A stretch of 64,000 nucleotides of DNA from Caryophanales bacterium (GCA_029257405.1 JARIBO010000048.1:35234-99233), one strand, 5' to 3'. Positions 1 through 8,687 are shown, numbered from the stretch's first letter. Program-made: numbers and translations. The notes: generated from the letters alone by a model not told the origin.

Positions 1-726
1 CCCCTTTTAAAAGAAAACAATTATTTACCACAGATAAAAGATATACCTGAGTCTGTTGCAAAAAAAGCAAAATTAATTATTTTGAATTTTCCAGGAAATC
101 CAGTTCCTGCTACAGCGACTAAAGCGTTTTTAGAAGAGGTAGTTGCTTTTGCAAAAAAATATAATATTCTTATTTTATATGACGCTGCTTATTCAGAGTT
201 TTATTATACAAAAGAGCCACTTGTTAATTTATTAAGTATTCCAGGAGCAAAAGACGTGAGTATAGAAACAAACTCATTATCAAAAAGCTTTAGTTTAGCA
301 GGAGCTCGAATTGCTTATTTTGTAGGTAATGCAGATGCGATTCAAATCTTAAAACAATTAAAATCTAATTTAGATTATGGTGTCTTTTCACCCATACAAG
401 AAGCGGCAATAGTCGCGCTTGATAATGCTGAAGAAATCACAGAAAAAGTACGGGAAGTCTTTACTGAGCGTTATGAAGTTATGTCGGAAGGCTTAACACA
501 ACTTGGCTTTAAAGTAGCGCCATCAACAAGTGGTATGTTTTTATGGGCTGAATATCCAGATGATCTCGATGATGAGACGTTTGTGTTTAATTTAATTGAA
601 GAAAAAGGTATTGCCATGGTTCCAGGCAGTGCTTTTGGTTCAGAAGGTGAAGGTTACGTACGAATTGCGCTTGTTCAAGAAAAAGAGCGACTTAAAGAAG
701 CACTAGAGAAATTAGCGAAAGATTAA
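1..726 (+). CDS. Class I/II PLP-dependent aminotransferase, 5'-truncated by the window edge
   Basis: The reading frame is open from the first base, so the gene starts outside the window and only about the C-terminal 241 residues are present. It resembles the LL-diaminopimelate/alanine/aspartate-type aminotransferases (fold type I). The stretch NFPGNPVPATAT is the usual NPTG-type loop, DAAYSEF carries the aspartate that contacts the pyridine nitrogen, and SLSKSFSLAGAR contains the Schiff-base lysine. The C-terminal arginine that binds the substrate carboxylate lies in GYVRIAL. The substrate cannot be fixed from this fragment; a PatA-like or DapL-like role is possible. It is followed immediately by a strong hairpin terminator and then by a convergent gene. 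Confidence 0.88.
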   Translation, partial: PLLKENNYLPQIKDIPESVAKKAKLIILNFPGNPVPATATKAFLEEVVAFAKKYNILILYDAAYSEFYYTKEPLVNLLSIPGAKDVSIETNSLSKSFSLAGARIAYFVGNADAIQILKQLKSNLDYGVFSPIQEAAIVALDNAEEITEKVREVFTERYEVMSEGLTQLGFKVAPSTSGMFLWAEYPDDLDDETFVFNLIEEKGIAMVPGSAFGSEGEGYVRIALVQEKERLKEALEKLAKD

Positions 727-727
727 T

Positions 728-769
728 AAAAAGCGTCAATAAACTATAAAAGTTTATTGACGCTTTTTT
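728..769. terminator. Bidirectional intrinsic terminator
   Basis: A perfect 15-bp stem (731-745 with 751-765) around a 5-base loop is flanked by A and T runs on both sides. It sits between the aminotransferase and the convergent DUF819 gene and can serve both. Confidence 0.9.
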
Positions 770-773
770 TATA

Positions 774-2000
774 TTACATCATTGTTCCAAACCATAATCC
801 TAATGTTGTTCCGACGTAATTACCGATAATGTAACCAATTGTACCAACGACTAACACAGGACCAATTAAATCTTTCCACCCTTTAGCAATTGCCATGGCT
901 GCTGCGGTAGTTGGACCACCAATATTCGCGTTACTCACGATTAAAATCTCTTCTAAATCGTAGTTAAAGAGTTTACCAGCTAATAAAGAAATAACCATAT
1001 TAACAGCAACAATAATTGCAACGAAAATTAATAGTAAAGGTGCATTTTGAACGATTAATGGAATTGAAGCGGGAATCCCAATAACAACAAAGAATAAATA
1101 AATTAGAAAAGTTCCTAATTCCTGACTACCATTAATTGAATCAAAATATTTTGGAAAGAGTGCAAGTGAAATAAAAGTAAGAGTCGTTAAAATTAAATAA
1201 TTATCTCCAAATAGACCATTTAATAAATTGAGTACGAACGACGTGTTTTCTCCACTTGGTATAATTGAGCCTAAGAATCCTGCTAATTTAAAAGAAATAA
1301 TCACTAATAAAAAGGCGGTTCCAATTGATAGAGCGATATCTTTTAGAGAAATTTCAGAACGTTGCCAAAAACTCTCAGCTAATGTTTTACTATCATTTGT
1401 ACTTTCTCCACTTTCTACTTCTAACACGTGCGGATGATTGAATCTTTTTCTAAAGAAATTAAGCGATGGAATGAGCATAAGCACAATAAAGTATAATGCC
1501 ATCATTAAATTATCTGCAACAACAGTAGCCGAAACCATTTCCCCGGGTGCATCAAATTTCGCCGCCATAGCTGCAAAGTTAACTCCACCACCAATGTAAG
1601 AACCGCTCATCATTCCACCAATTTTATCTAAGTAAGGAATGTGATCTTTTAATAAGAAAAAACTTAAAATTGTTCCTGCAACAGTCCCAATTGAACTTAA
1701 TAAAAAAATGATGAGTAATCTTCCACTTTCATGCCAAATTTTCTTGAAATTAACATGAAATAATAATAAAGGAATGGCTAAAGGAATAATGAATCCCCAA
1801 ATAGCATCATACACAGGTGACTCTGTTGGAATAACACCTGTATTTGATAATATAATGGCACCAATTAAGGCAATGATTGCACCTGAAATTCTACTCGCCC
1901 ATTTATATTTTTGTTCTAAATAAATACTTACTGCTGCCCAAACAACAATAATTCCCCAAAGCGTTATGTAATCGTCTGCTTTAATTAATGAATGATCCAT
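774..2000 (-). CDS. DUF819 family multi-pass membrane protein (YjcL-like)
   Basis: About 408 residues with roughly ten hydrophobic segments. The stretch GSYIGGGVNFAAMA and a second glycine-rich NIGGPTTAAAMA near the C-terminus mark the DUF819 family, a probable transporter family of unknown substrate that includes B. subtilis YjcL. I place the start at the ATG at 2000 because AGGTGA lies just upstream of it. A GTG nine bases earlier overlaps that Shine-Dalgarno and is unlikely. It is a single gene convergent with the aminotransferase. The fold and membrane location are well supported; the function is unknown. Confidence 0.85.
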   Translation of the reverse strand: MDHSLIKADDYITLWGIIVVWAAVSIYLEQKYKWASRISGAIIALIGAIILSNTGVIPTESPVYDAIWGFIIPLAIPLLLFHVNFKKIWHESGRLLIIFLLSSIGTVAGTILSFFLLKDHIPYLDKIGGMMSGSYIGGGVNFAAMAAKFDAPGEMVSATVVADNLMMALYFIVLMLIPSLNFFRKRFNHPHVLEVESGESTNDSKTLAESFWQRSEISLKDIALSIGTAFLLVIISFKLAGFLGSIIPSGENTSFVLNLLNGLFGDNYLILTTLTFISLALFPKYFDSINGSQELGTFLIYLFFVVIGIPASIPLIVQNAPLLLIFVAIIVAVNMVISLLAGKLFNYDLEEILIVSNANIGGPTTAAAMAIAKGWKDLIGPVLVVGTIGYIIGNYVGTTLGLWFGTMM

Positions 2001-2125
2001 ATTTATCACCTATATATTAGTATTTTTATGTGTATATGTATTATAAACCGATTATCGTTTTAGTAAATAAAAAATTGACTAATAATTCATAGAAAATTGA
2101 ACTACTAGTCAATAAATAAGAAAGG

Positions 2126-2605
2126 TTATTCTGTAATAAAACTATCAGGCATCACAGCAGCGATAACTTCACCTGTAACGACTTTTTCTTCACCAGCAAA
2201 AACGTCTGTTGTCACACGAAATTTTTTAGGGTGAATTTCTTCAACAGTCCCAATTGCTTTTAACGGGACACCAGCAGGAGTAGGTTTTAAATAATCTACA
2301 TGCAAGCTTGCTGTCACAAACCGTGGTGCGTCAACACCATCACCTGGTTCGTGGCCGTTCTTTCTATGTAGCGCAAGTGCAGCAGATCCTGTCCCATGGC
2401 AATCTACAACTGAGGCAATTAGACCGCCATAAATGAAACCAGGAATTGCTTTATGTTCGTCTCTTGGTTGATAGATTGTTATCGTTTTTTCACCCTCCCA
2501 ACCTGTACGCAAATGTAATCCATCTTCATTTAATCGTCCACATCCGTAACACCAAGCATAATTATCATCATAGTCATCTTGAATAGCGTGAGTTATTTTA
2601 TTCAT
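2126..2605 (-). CDS. PaaI-type hotdog-fold thioesterase family protein
   Basis: 159 residues, the usual length of a single hotdog domain. A central IPGFIYGGLIASVVDCHG motif matches the helix-start region of PaaI-like acyl-CoA thioesterases, where a glycine-rich turn precedes the catalytic acidic residue. The N-terminal CYGCGRLNEDGLHL resembles the CFGCGPxNPxGL pattern common in this group. Its natural acyl-CoA is unknown. It has a good AAGGAAG ribosome site and stands alone, about 90 bases from the next gene on the same strand. Confidence 0.85.
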   Translation of the reverse strand: MNKITHAIQDDYDDNYAWCYGCGRLNEDGLHLRTGWEGEKTITIYQPRDEHKAIPGFIYGGLIASVVDCHGTGSAALALHRKNGHEPGDGVDAPRFVTASLHVDYLKPTPAGVPLKAIGTVEEIHPKKFRVTTDVFAGEEKVVTGEVIAAVMPDSFITE

Positions 2606-2693
2606 TATTTATCTTCCTTTCATTGTCTTGTTATTCATTGTATGATTACGCTTACAATTATGCAAGATTAAAAAGAGAATAAATCTCTTTTAA

Positions 2694-3320
2694 TCAACGC
2701 CCAATAATAATGTCATAGATAGGAAGTAATTCATCAATGGTTTTTTTTGCATAATTGATGAATTCTTTTTCAGTCATATTTATAGCATCGTTACGTGATA
2801 AATGTTTACCAACTAAAAGTTCTGCTTTTTTTACATTGAAAAGTCGATCTAGAATTTTTGTAACACCTTCTTCACCAGCAGCGCTTATTAACTCGGCATC
2901 CGGCTTCATATGATCTCCAGAGATAACAAAGTCATCGTCAAGTTCCGTTAATGCGTTTAAGTTATCTTTAAATCGCTGTGAAATAATTTTTTTATTAGGG
3001 TTTTCATAAATGACTGCAATAACAATGAATAAGTGTGTTCCCCATAGTCCGATTTGAAAATGTGGAAGAGCTTTATATCCACGCTTAGCTGGAGCAAAAG
3101 CAACCCAACTATCAGTTGGTGGATTAACTGTTCTACGCGCATGTTTAGCAACGTGTGGAAAGAATTCACCTGTTCCGTGTCCAGATAAGATATCTGCAAA
3201 ATAATCACCTAATTGATAAAATTTAGGTTGAACAATATCTTGTAAAGCTGTCATTCTATTTTTAAGACCATCAATATAAAATACATCGAAATCTTTATCA
3301 GTCCAAAAATCTTTTGTCAT
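2694..3320 (-). CDS. UPF0637 (DUF1054) family protein, YktB-like
   Basis: 208 residues. The N-terminal FWTDKDFDVFYIDGLKNRM and the central region around GRGYKALPHFQIGLW-like sequence (here RGYKALPHFQIGLWG) match the UPF0637 family, conserved in Bacillus and Staphylococcus as a cytosolic protein of unknown function. The ATG at 3320 is preceded by CAAGGAGCG. It is monocistronic by spacing and divergent from the small-gene cluster that begins at 3449. I am confident of the family but cannot give a biochemical role. Confidence 0.85.
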   Translation of the reverse strand: MTKDFWTDKDFDVFYIDGLKNRMTALQDIVQPKFYQLGDYFADILSGHGTGEFFPHVAKHARRTVNPPTDSWVAFAPAKRGYKALPHFQIGLWGTHLFIVIAVIYENPNKKIISQRFKDNLNALTELDDDFVISGDHMKPDAELISAAGEEGVTKILDRLFNVKKAELLVGKHLSRNDAINMTEKEFINYAKKTIDELLPIYDIIIGR

Positions 3321-3448
3321 ATAATCGCTCCTTGTAAATTCAATCTCTTATAATCATAACAGAAAATAAGATAATGATAAGTAACTGAGATTATCAAAAT
3401 AGTGTTTATTTAAAAACATTTTGTTATACTAATCGAGGAGGTGTTTTA

Positions 3449-3772
3449 ATGTCTGATTTACAATTTTTTATTCGTCATCAACCTGATTTTATTCGAGATA
3501 AATTTATACTTGTGTTTAAAAGTGACGAAGCGCGAGATTACTTTAAAAAAGCAATAAAAGGGAGTCGTTTTGAAGAAGTTACAAGTGAAGTAGCTGAACA
3601 AGCAGCTCGAATAGGTATTCATGGTAAATTAATACCATATGGCTATACATTAAAACTCACAGATGAAGAGATGAGTCAGTTAAGTACAGCAAATTGGGAT
3701 ATAACAGCGAAACTATTAGCTGAAGGTAATGAAAGATTATATAAAGAAGCAGGGGGTAATAATCATGAGTAA
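3449..3772 (+). CDS. Conserved-looking hypothetical protein, 107 aa
   Basis: I do not recognise this protein. It has 107 residues, is soluble and mixed alpha/beta in appearance, and has no signal peptide or membrane segment. The N-terminal half alternates aromatic and charged residues (FFIRHQPDFIRDKFILVF); the C-terminal half looks helical. A GAGGAGGTG ribosome site precedes the ATG at good spacing, and codon use resembles the neighbours, so it is probably real. Its last eight bases overlap the start of the next gene, which suggests translational coupling in a small operon. Confidence 0.7.
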   Translation: MSDLQFFIRHQPDFIRDKFILVFKSDEARDYFKKAIKGSRFEEVTSEVAEQAARIGIHGKLIPYGYTLKLTDEEMSQLSTANWDITAKLLAEGNERLYKEAGGNNHE

Positions 3773-3977
3773 GATTAAGGTAGATGGTTTAGAATTAACA
3801 AATGAACAAATTAAATTATTACTTTCAGAGTTAAAAGAAGAAAAAATTAATAATGTAGAAGAACTTGACCAATATTTAAAAGGCTATTGGCACACAAAAG
3901 ATATGACTTTAAAAAGTCATTTATTATTAAGCGATAAACCAAAGAAAAAGAATTTCGCACTCCCATTTGATGAGTAA
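3765..3977 (+). CDS. Small hypothetical protein, 70 aa
   Basis: Unrecognised 70-residue soluble protein with the sequence pattern KVDGLELTNEQIKLLLSEL at the N-terminus, a short beta-then-helix appearance, and a basic segment KPKKKNF near the end. I chose the ATG at 3765, eight bases inside the preceding gene, because AGGGGGT lies just upstream. An earlier in-frame ATG at 3729 has no ribosome site. The overlap with the 107-aa gene implies coupled translation and probably a shared role. Confidence 0.65.
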   Translation: MSKIKVDGLELTNEQIKLLLSELKEEKINNVEELDQYLKGYWHTKDMTLKSHLLLSDKPKKKNFALPFDE

Positions 3978-4022
3978 AACTAGAAAATTGCTTAATAATT
4001 AAAAAGCATGGAGGTGTAAAGT

Positions 4023-4409
4023 ATCGAAACAAACCGAATATCAAATCAAATTCTAGTTGTTTGGATTCCAATTATAGCAGTAATCGCTGCTAGTATTCTT
4101 TTATATAATGATCGCGATCAAATAGCAATCGGACTTATTTTACTTGGACTAGGACTCGACGGATTTGTTAACTTAAGATTATTAGGAAGTGACGATCCTG
4201 CAGAAGAATTTTATTTAAAGGTACTTAAAAAAGGTAGAGATATAGGGTTTAGAGTAGTTTATTCAATGATTATTATCTTAATCATTGTTCACTTTGCTTA
4301 TCAACCGTTATTTACCGACTTTGTTTTAATTACTTTATTGTATACCGCTTATGCAGTAACGACATTTAGCACATTGTTTTTTGTATTAAAAAATAAAATT
4401 GCGAAATAA
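4023..4409 (+). CDS. Hypothetical four-helix-like membrane protein with an apparent AUC start
   Basis: A frame open from 4020 to the TAA at 4407-4409 encodes about 128 residues with clear hydrophobic segments (VVWIPIIAVIAASILLY, IAIGLILLGLGLDGFVNL, MIIILIIVHFAY, and a C-terminal segment) separated by charged loops. No ATG, GTG or TTG lies in frame near the 5' end. However, GGAGGTG at about 4010-4016 is followed six bases later by ATC at 4023, exactly where a start codon should be. The gene is followed at once by a strong terminator. Either AUC is used as the start, as AUU is in infC, or an ATG was mutated or misread. The family is unknown. Confidence 0.6.
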   Translation: METNRISNQILVVWIPIIAVIAASILLYNDRDQIAIGLILLGLGLDGFVNLRLLGSDDPAEEFYLKVLKKGRDIGFRVVYSMIIILIIVHFAYQPLFTDFVLITLLYTAYAVTTFSTLFFVLKNKIAK

Positions 4410-4454
4410 AAAGCGTGTACAGCCAACATAAATAAGTTGGCTGTACACGCTTTT
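4408..4454. terminator. Strong bidirectional terminator
   Basis: A perfect 19-bp stem (4409-4427 with 4436-4454) around an 8-base loop ends in T on both strands. It closes the three-gene cluster at 3449-4409 and the convergent GlsB-like gene. Confidence 0.9.
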
Positions 4455-4463
4455 AAGATTTAA

Positions 4464-4718
4464 TTAATTTTTTTTGCGTGTTGAACTTAAAATAGCACTT
4501 AAAATTAAAACAACAATAACTGCACCTATTAAAGCTGGGATAATAAAGAATCCACCTAGCTCAGGTCCCCATTCACCTAAAATAAGTGAACCAAGCCAAG
4601 CACCAACAATCCCTGCAATAATATTACCAATCACACCACCAGGAACGTCTCTTCCAAGTATGAGTCCAGCAAACCAACCTATAATACCACCAACAATTAA
4701 AGTCCAAATTAAACTCAA
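4464..4718 (-). CDS. GlsB/YeaQ/YmgE family small membrane protein
   Basis: About 84 residues with three membrane segments separated by glycine-rich turns. The pattern IVGGIIGWFAGLILGRDVPGG, read as separate halves, matches the transglycosylase-associated (GlsB/YeaQ) family, often stress-induced and of unclear function. The likely start is the TTG at 4718, eight bases after AGGAG. The GTG at 4727 lies within that ribosome site. It is monocistronic and shares a terminator with the convergent cluster. Confidence 0.85.
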   Translation of the reverse strand: MSLIWTLIVGGIIGWFAGLILGRDVPGGVIGNIIAGIVGAWLGSLILGEWGPELGGFFIIPALIGAVIVVLILSAILSSTRKKN

Positions 4719-4818
4719 TCCAATCACTCCTATGTATAATCAAAAATTTTGTTATACAATTACATAACCTATATTAAAGTTGTTTAAACATGAAATAAGA
4801 GATTGCTCGATAATTTTA

Positions 4819-5991
4819 TTATTTAATTTTTTTTTCTGTTTTAATAACTTTTTCTTTTGTTGTAATAATTTCATCTTTTTTTGGAGGAGTGATAATAAAT
4901 TTCCAAATTGTTTTAAAAATACCTGTTTCATGTAACGTTTTGATGAAAATATAAGTAAGCGGTCCAAGAATGATTCCGAGTACACCGATTAATTTAAAAC
5001 CAACAAACATGGCAAAAATTGTAGCAAGTGGACTGATGCCAATACTTGAAGATAAGATTTTTGGTTTAATTAATTGTCTTTGTGCAACAATCAGCCCATA
5101 AAGAATTGATAAACCAATACCTAATGTAATGTCACCCGTTGTAAAACTAAAAATAATCCAAGGTAAAAAGATAATAATCGCACCAATGTAAGGAAAGAAA
5201 TCAACTAACCATATAATGAGCGCAATTGTTAGAGCATGTTCAACTCGAAGAATTAGTAAACCAATTAAAACAAGACACGCAGTCATAAAGGTTAGTTTTA
5301 ATTCTGCTTTTAGAAACCCAAGTAAAGCTCTTTGTAAACTTAAATGAATTTGATCTATTTTATCGTGAACTTTTTCTGGCACAATCTGATGTAGTCTTTT
5401 GATTAATCGGTACCAGTCTTTACTAATAAAAAAGGTAGCAAGTAACGAAATGATTAATAAAGTAGCCATATTAGGTAATTTTAAAATAAGCGTATATAAA
5501 CCATTTGCTGTTGATTGCGTGAGTGTACTAAAAGCATTTGTTAAATTCGTACCAAGTATTTGTACACTATCTAAAACAGTACTTCTTTGATCTTGGTCTA
5601 AATCTTCAAACATAATCAGTAAATTATTATAAATAGGAATAATCTTTGTGCTATAAAAGTTTTCAATAAAGATGGTAAATTGATTAAATCTTACTGGTAC
5701 AATTTTCGAAAGATAAGCAAAGCCAGAAATAATTTCATTAATTAATAAAGTAATTGCTGTTGAAATAACACCCAGAATAACAATAATAGAAGTAAACACA
5801 GAAAAACCACGTGACATTTTTGCTTTAGATTGTAAAAAATCTACTAAAGGGTTAATAAGTAAAGCAATAAAAAAGCCTATAATAAAAGGAGCGGTTAATC
5901 TACTTAAATAAATGAGTGCAAAAACACTTGAAATAGCAATAGCAATTACAAATAGAAAACGTAGTAACTTAAATAAAAAGTCTCGATTCAT
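4819..5991 (-). CDS. AI-2E family transporter (PF01594-type permease)
   Basis: 390 residues with about eight hydrophobic segments in the layout of the AI-2E/PerM family: two or three N-terminal helices, a long central region, then paired helices with a LVDFFPYIGAIIIFLPW-like motif typical of the family. The C-terminus is very lysine-rich (TTKEKVIKTEKKIK). Family members export small molecules or act as antiporters; the substrate here is unknown. The ATG at 5991 follows AGAGGTG. It is a single gene divergent from nadX. Confidence 0.88.
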   Translation of the reverse strand: MNRDFLFKLLRFLFVIAIAISSVFALIYLSRLTAPFIIGFFIALLINPLVDFLQSKAKMSRGFSVFTSIIVILGVISTAITLLINEIISGFAYLSKIVPVRFNQFTIFIENFYSTKIIPIYNNLLIMFEDLDQDQRSTVLDSVQILGTNLTNAFSTLTQSTANGLYTLILKLPNMATLLIISLLATFFISKDWYRLIKRLHQIVPEKVHDKIDQIHLSLQRALLGFLKAELKLTFMTACLVLIGLLILRVEHALTIALIIWLVDFFPYIGAIIIFLPWIIFSFTTGDITLGIGLSILYGLIVAQRQLIKPKILSSSIGISPLATIFAMFVGFKLIGVLGIILGPLTYIFIKTLHETGIFKTIWKFIITPPKKDEIITTKEKVIKTEKKIK

Positions 5992-6172
5992 TTCTACACC
6001 TCTTCATAAAGCAAACATTGACTCTATAATACAACATTTACTGACTGAATGTTAGTTGAACTATGATTTAATATGAGAAAAGATTGACAAATAGATGTTA
6101 ATCTTTGAAGATGTAGACAAGTAAACCTTTAATATAAATAGATATACTTAAAGTTTTGAAGGAGTGATTTTA

Positions 6173-6952
6173 ATTAAAATCGGTTTAATAGGAACAGGTT
6201 CAATCGCAGAATATTTACTGAAAGAAATCAATGAAAAAGCAAATTATCCTGTGAAAATTATCGCGGGAGTTGTACGCAATAAAGAAAAATATCAACATCT
6301 AGAAGATAAATATGGTATTGAAATAACAGAGGATATAAATCGTTTATTAGCAGAAGATATTGATTTAATTGTAGAAGCAGCGAATGTCTCAGCTTTAAAG
6401 CAATACTTACCTAAAGTGATTAAACAAAAAGATTGTGTTGTAATTAGCGTAGGAGCATTTTCAGATGAATCATTTTTAAAAAACATTTATTCAATTACGA
6501 AAGAAAGTAATCATTCGATTTATCTTCCTTCAGGTGCTATTGGTGGACTCGATTTAATTCAAAATGCAGAAGTTACATCAGGACTTAAAAGCGTTAAACT
6601 AACGACAAGAAAACCCGCTAATGTGTTTGGTGAAAACAACTTAACTGAAGATAAAGTTATTTTTAGTGGACTAGCACATACAGCAATTAAGAAGTATCCA
6701 AAAAATATAAATGTTGCTATTATTTTATCTTTGGCAGGTATTGGAACAGATAAAACAGTCGTTGAAATTATCGCCTCACCTTTTATTAAAGAAAATGAGC
6801 ATACAATTGAAGCAAGTGGTGAATTTGGTGAAGTAAAAACAACAATTAAAAATAAACCAATGCCAGAAAATCAAAATACGAGTTATTTAGCCGCACTAAG
6901 TGTTTTAGGCACAATACTACGTAAAGCTCATCAAATTAAAATAGGCGTATAA
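6173..6952 (+). CDS. nadX: L-aspartate dehydrogenase NadX with an apparent AUU start
   Basis: About 259 residues. The N-terminal KIGLIGTGSIAEYLL is a Rossmann dinucleotide-binding loop. The DUF108 C-terminal domain shows SGAIGGLDL, LTTRKP, YPKNINVA and the near-terminal NTSYLAALS, all typical of aspartate dehydrogenase. The enzyme oxidises aspartate to iminoaspartate for NAD synthesis and can replace NadB. AAGGAG at 6159-6164 is eight bases from an ATT codon whose following residues read KIGLIG, exactly where homologues have Met-Lys-Ile-Gly. The GTG at 6164 overlaps that ribosome site and is implausible. No nadA or nadC is adjacent. Confidence 0.85.
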   Translation: MKIGLIGTGSIAEYLLKEINEKANYPVKIIAGVVRNKEKYQHLEDKYGIEITEDINRLLAEDIDLIVEAANVSALKQYLPKVIKQKDCVVISVGAFSDESFLKNIYSITKESNHSIYLPSGAIGGLDLIQNAEVTSGLKSVKLTTRKPANVFGENNLTEDKVIFSGLAHTAIKKYPKNINVAIILSLAGIGTDKTVVEIIASPFIKENEHTIEASGEFGEVKTTIKNKPMPENQNTSYLAALSVLGTILRKAHQIKIGV

Positions 6953-6954
6953 AA

Positions 6955-7017
6955 AAGGTCCTGCACTCTTAAAGTTAGAATAAAATCTAATTTTAGAGGA
7001 CAGGACCTTCTACTTTT
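6955..7017. terminator. Long two-part hairpin terminator
   Basis: The outer arms AAGGTCCTG (6955-6963) and CAGGACCTT (7001-7009) enclose an inner near-perfect stem (6966-6979 with 6986-6998). A T-run follows on the plus strand and an A-run precedes it. It lies between convergent nadX and the DinB-like gene. Confidence 0.8.
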
Positions 7018-7019
7018 TT

Positions 7020-7481
7020 TTATTTTAGTGCATCCCTGATGGATTTAGTAATGCCTAGATGAATTCCTTCATGCCATGTAACGAACTGGAGGGAAGCGTC
7101 TTTTGTATCAAGTAAAGTTTTATTTATATCTCGAACTACATCAGCATCTTCAGTTAGTTTTTCTTTAAAAAAAGCTTGAATATATTTATCTTGCTCAATG
7201 AGAGCAGCAATGATTTCATCTTTTGTAGGCACATCACCAATCCATTCTGAAGGTCTCGTCCCATCAGCGAAAAACGTTTGATATTCTGGACGTGTCACCT
7301 CATAATTTTTATCAGCGTCTTTTAAAAATGCATCGGCTTCAGCATAAACATGCCCTGCATTCCATCTAATTGTGTTTGGAAAGCCTTCAGGTTGAATGTC
7401 CCAATATTCTTCTTCCAATTTTGGAAGTAATATAAGAGTTGAAGTACGGGAATAATTAAACATTTTCATCGTACCAGTCAT
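7020..7481 (-). CDS. DinB-like metal-binding four-helix protein
   Basis: 153 residues, the usual DinB/YfiT size. The likely metal ligands are His44 in NAGHVYAEAD and the pair His137/His141 in WHEGIHLG, the pattern expected for the DinB superfamily of putative thiol-dependent transferases. Thiol S-transferase activity (bacillithiol) is known for some relatives but is inference here. An AGGAGGT ribosome site lies eight bases from the ATG at 7481. It is monocistronic. Confidence 0.85.
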   Translation of the reverse strand: MTGTMKMFNYSRTSTLILLPKLEEEYWDIQPEGFPNTIRWNAGHVYAEADAFLKDADKNYEVTRPEYQTFFADGTRPSEWIGDVPTKDEIIAALIEQDKYIQAFFKEKLTEDADVVRDINKTLLDTKDASLQFVTWHEGIHLGITKSIRDALK

Positions 7482-7614
7482 AAAAAATAACCTCCTTAGA
7501 TTATTAAATCTATCTTAAGTATACTATAAATGTAAGCGCCATTCATATTAATATGATTATGTTATATTAGCTGTATGGTTTATAATAAATAATAGAATAA
7601 AATGAGGTGTATCT

Positions 7615-8289
7615 ATGAATAAAAAAGAAGTTGAAGAAAAGCCTAAAATATTAGGAATGGTAACTCAACCAACTGCACAATTTAAAAAAATTAAACAAAA
7701 TCCAGTTATTTGGATGCCATTAATTATAATAAGTTTGTTAATGATGGTTGGAGCCTTTATCACAGCAATGAATATCGATTATTCAAATAATCCTGAAATT
7801 CAAGAAGCAATCGAAGTAATAGGTATAGATGAAGACGTAATGATTAAATCTGGTGCTATCTTAGCCGGGTTAGGTAATTTAATTATTCCAGGAATAATCG
7901 CGCTCATTTCAACGGTAATCTATCTTGTTATCTCAAAAGTGATTAAAAAACAAGTTTCATTTAGTCAATTGTTTTCGATGAACATTTACATTTTATTTAT
8001 ATCTGCAATTGGTGTTATATTAAATGGTTTACTTTCAACTGTGTTAACAGGAGACAGTTCGATATTATTTACAAGTTTAGCTTTTGTGATTCCAACTGAT
8101 AATATTATGTTAGAAAACATATTTGCTATGATTGAAATATTTACAATATGGGGCTTGATTTTAACCGTAATCGGGTTACAAATAGTAGCTAATTTCTCAA
8201 AAAAAGCTTCACTGATTATCGTTATTGGTTTTTATATACTTAGTTTATTATTCAGATTGTTTTCAGATTGGATTGCTACGATGTTATAA
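7615..8289 (+). CDS. Yip1 family multi-pass membrane protein
   Basis: 224 residues with a short charged N-terminus containing PTAQFKKIKQNPVIWMP, typical of bacterial YIP1-domain proteins, then about five membrane helices. The function of bacterial Yip1 proteins is not established. A GAGGTGTATCT ribosome region precedes the ATG. The next gene, a lipoprotein, begins 19 bases after the stop, so the two probably share a transcript that ends at the terminator at 8688. Confidence 0.82.
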   Translation: MNKKEVEEKPKILGMVTQPTAQFKKIKQNPVIWMPLIIISLLMMVGAFITAMNIDYSNNPEIQEAIEVIGIDEDVMIKSGAILAGLGNLIIPGIIALISTVIYLVISKVIKKQVSFSQLFSMNIYILFISAIGVILNGLLSTVLTGDSSILFTSLAFVIPTDNIMLENIFAMIEIFTIWGLILTVIGLQIVANFSKKASLIIVIGFYILSLLFRLFSDWIATML

Positions 8290-8308
8290 TAGTAAAAGGG
8301 GAAAAGTT

Positions 8309-8683
8309 ATGCGCTTAATTAAACCATTTTTAATCTTGTTGTTGCTCGTTATTGTTGTAAGTTGTTCAAATGACTCTACATCAGAAGAGTCAGAAAAAAA
8401 AGAAGAATTAGAAGAAGAAACATTAGCAGGTTTCGTCCTTCAAATTGAAGAAAAAAGGTTTTTAATGATCGATGATGAAGATAAAGCTCTCTACAATGAA
8501 TTAAAAGACTTATCAATGGAAAAAATATTACAAATGGAACTTGAAGGACCATTAGTTTATGTAAACTATCCAAATGTGGATGAATTAGAAAAAGGCGATG
8601 AAGTATTAGTTAAGTATGATGGTGTCATGACATTTTCTATTCCGGGTCAAATTAATGCATCTAAAGTTACAAAAGTAGAATAA
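8309..8683 (+). CDS. DUF3221-type lipoprotein
   Basis: 124 residues. An N-terminal signal ends in a lipobox VVSC (Cys at about residue 18), followed by a serine/glutamate-rich linker. The C-terminal domain, with FVLQIEEKRFLMID and LEKGDEVLVKYDGV, looks like DUF3221, a small OB-like domain of surface lipoproteins. The product should be lipid-anchored outside the membrane. I chose the ATG at 8309 because AAAGGGGAAAAG precedes it; an in-frame upstream start has no ribosome site and would bury the signal peptide. Its likely partner is the Yip1 protein upstream. Confidence 0.78.
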   Translation: MRLIKPFLILLLLVIVVSCSNDSTSEESEKKEELEEETLAGFVLQIEEKRFLMIDDEDKALYNELKDLSMEKILQMELEGPLVYVNYPNVDELEKGDEVLVKYDGVMTFSIPGQINASKVTKVE

Positions 8684-8687
8684 AAAA

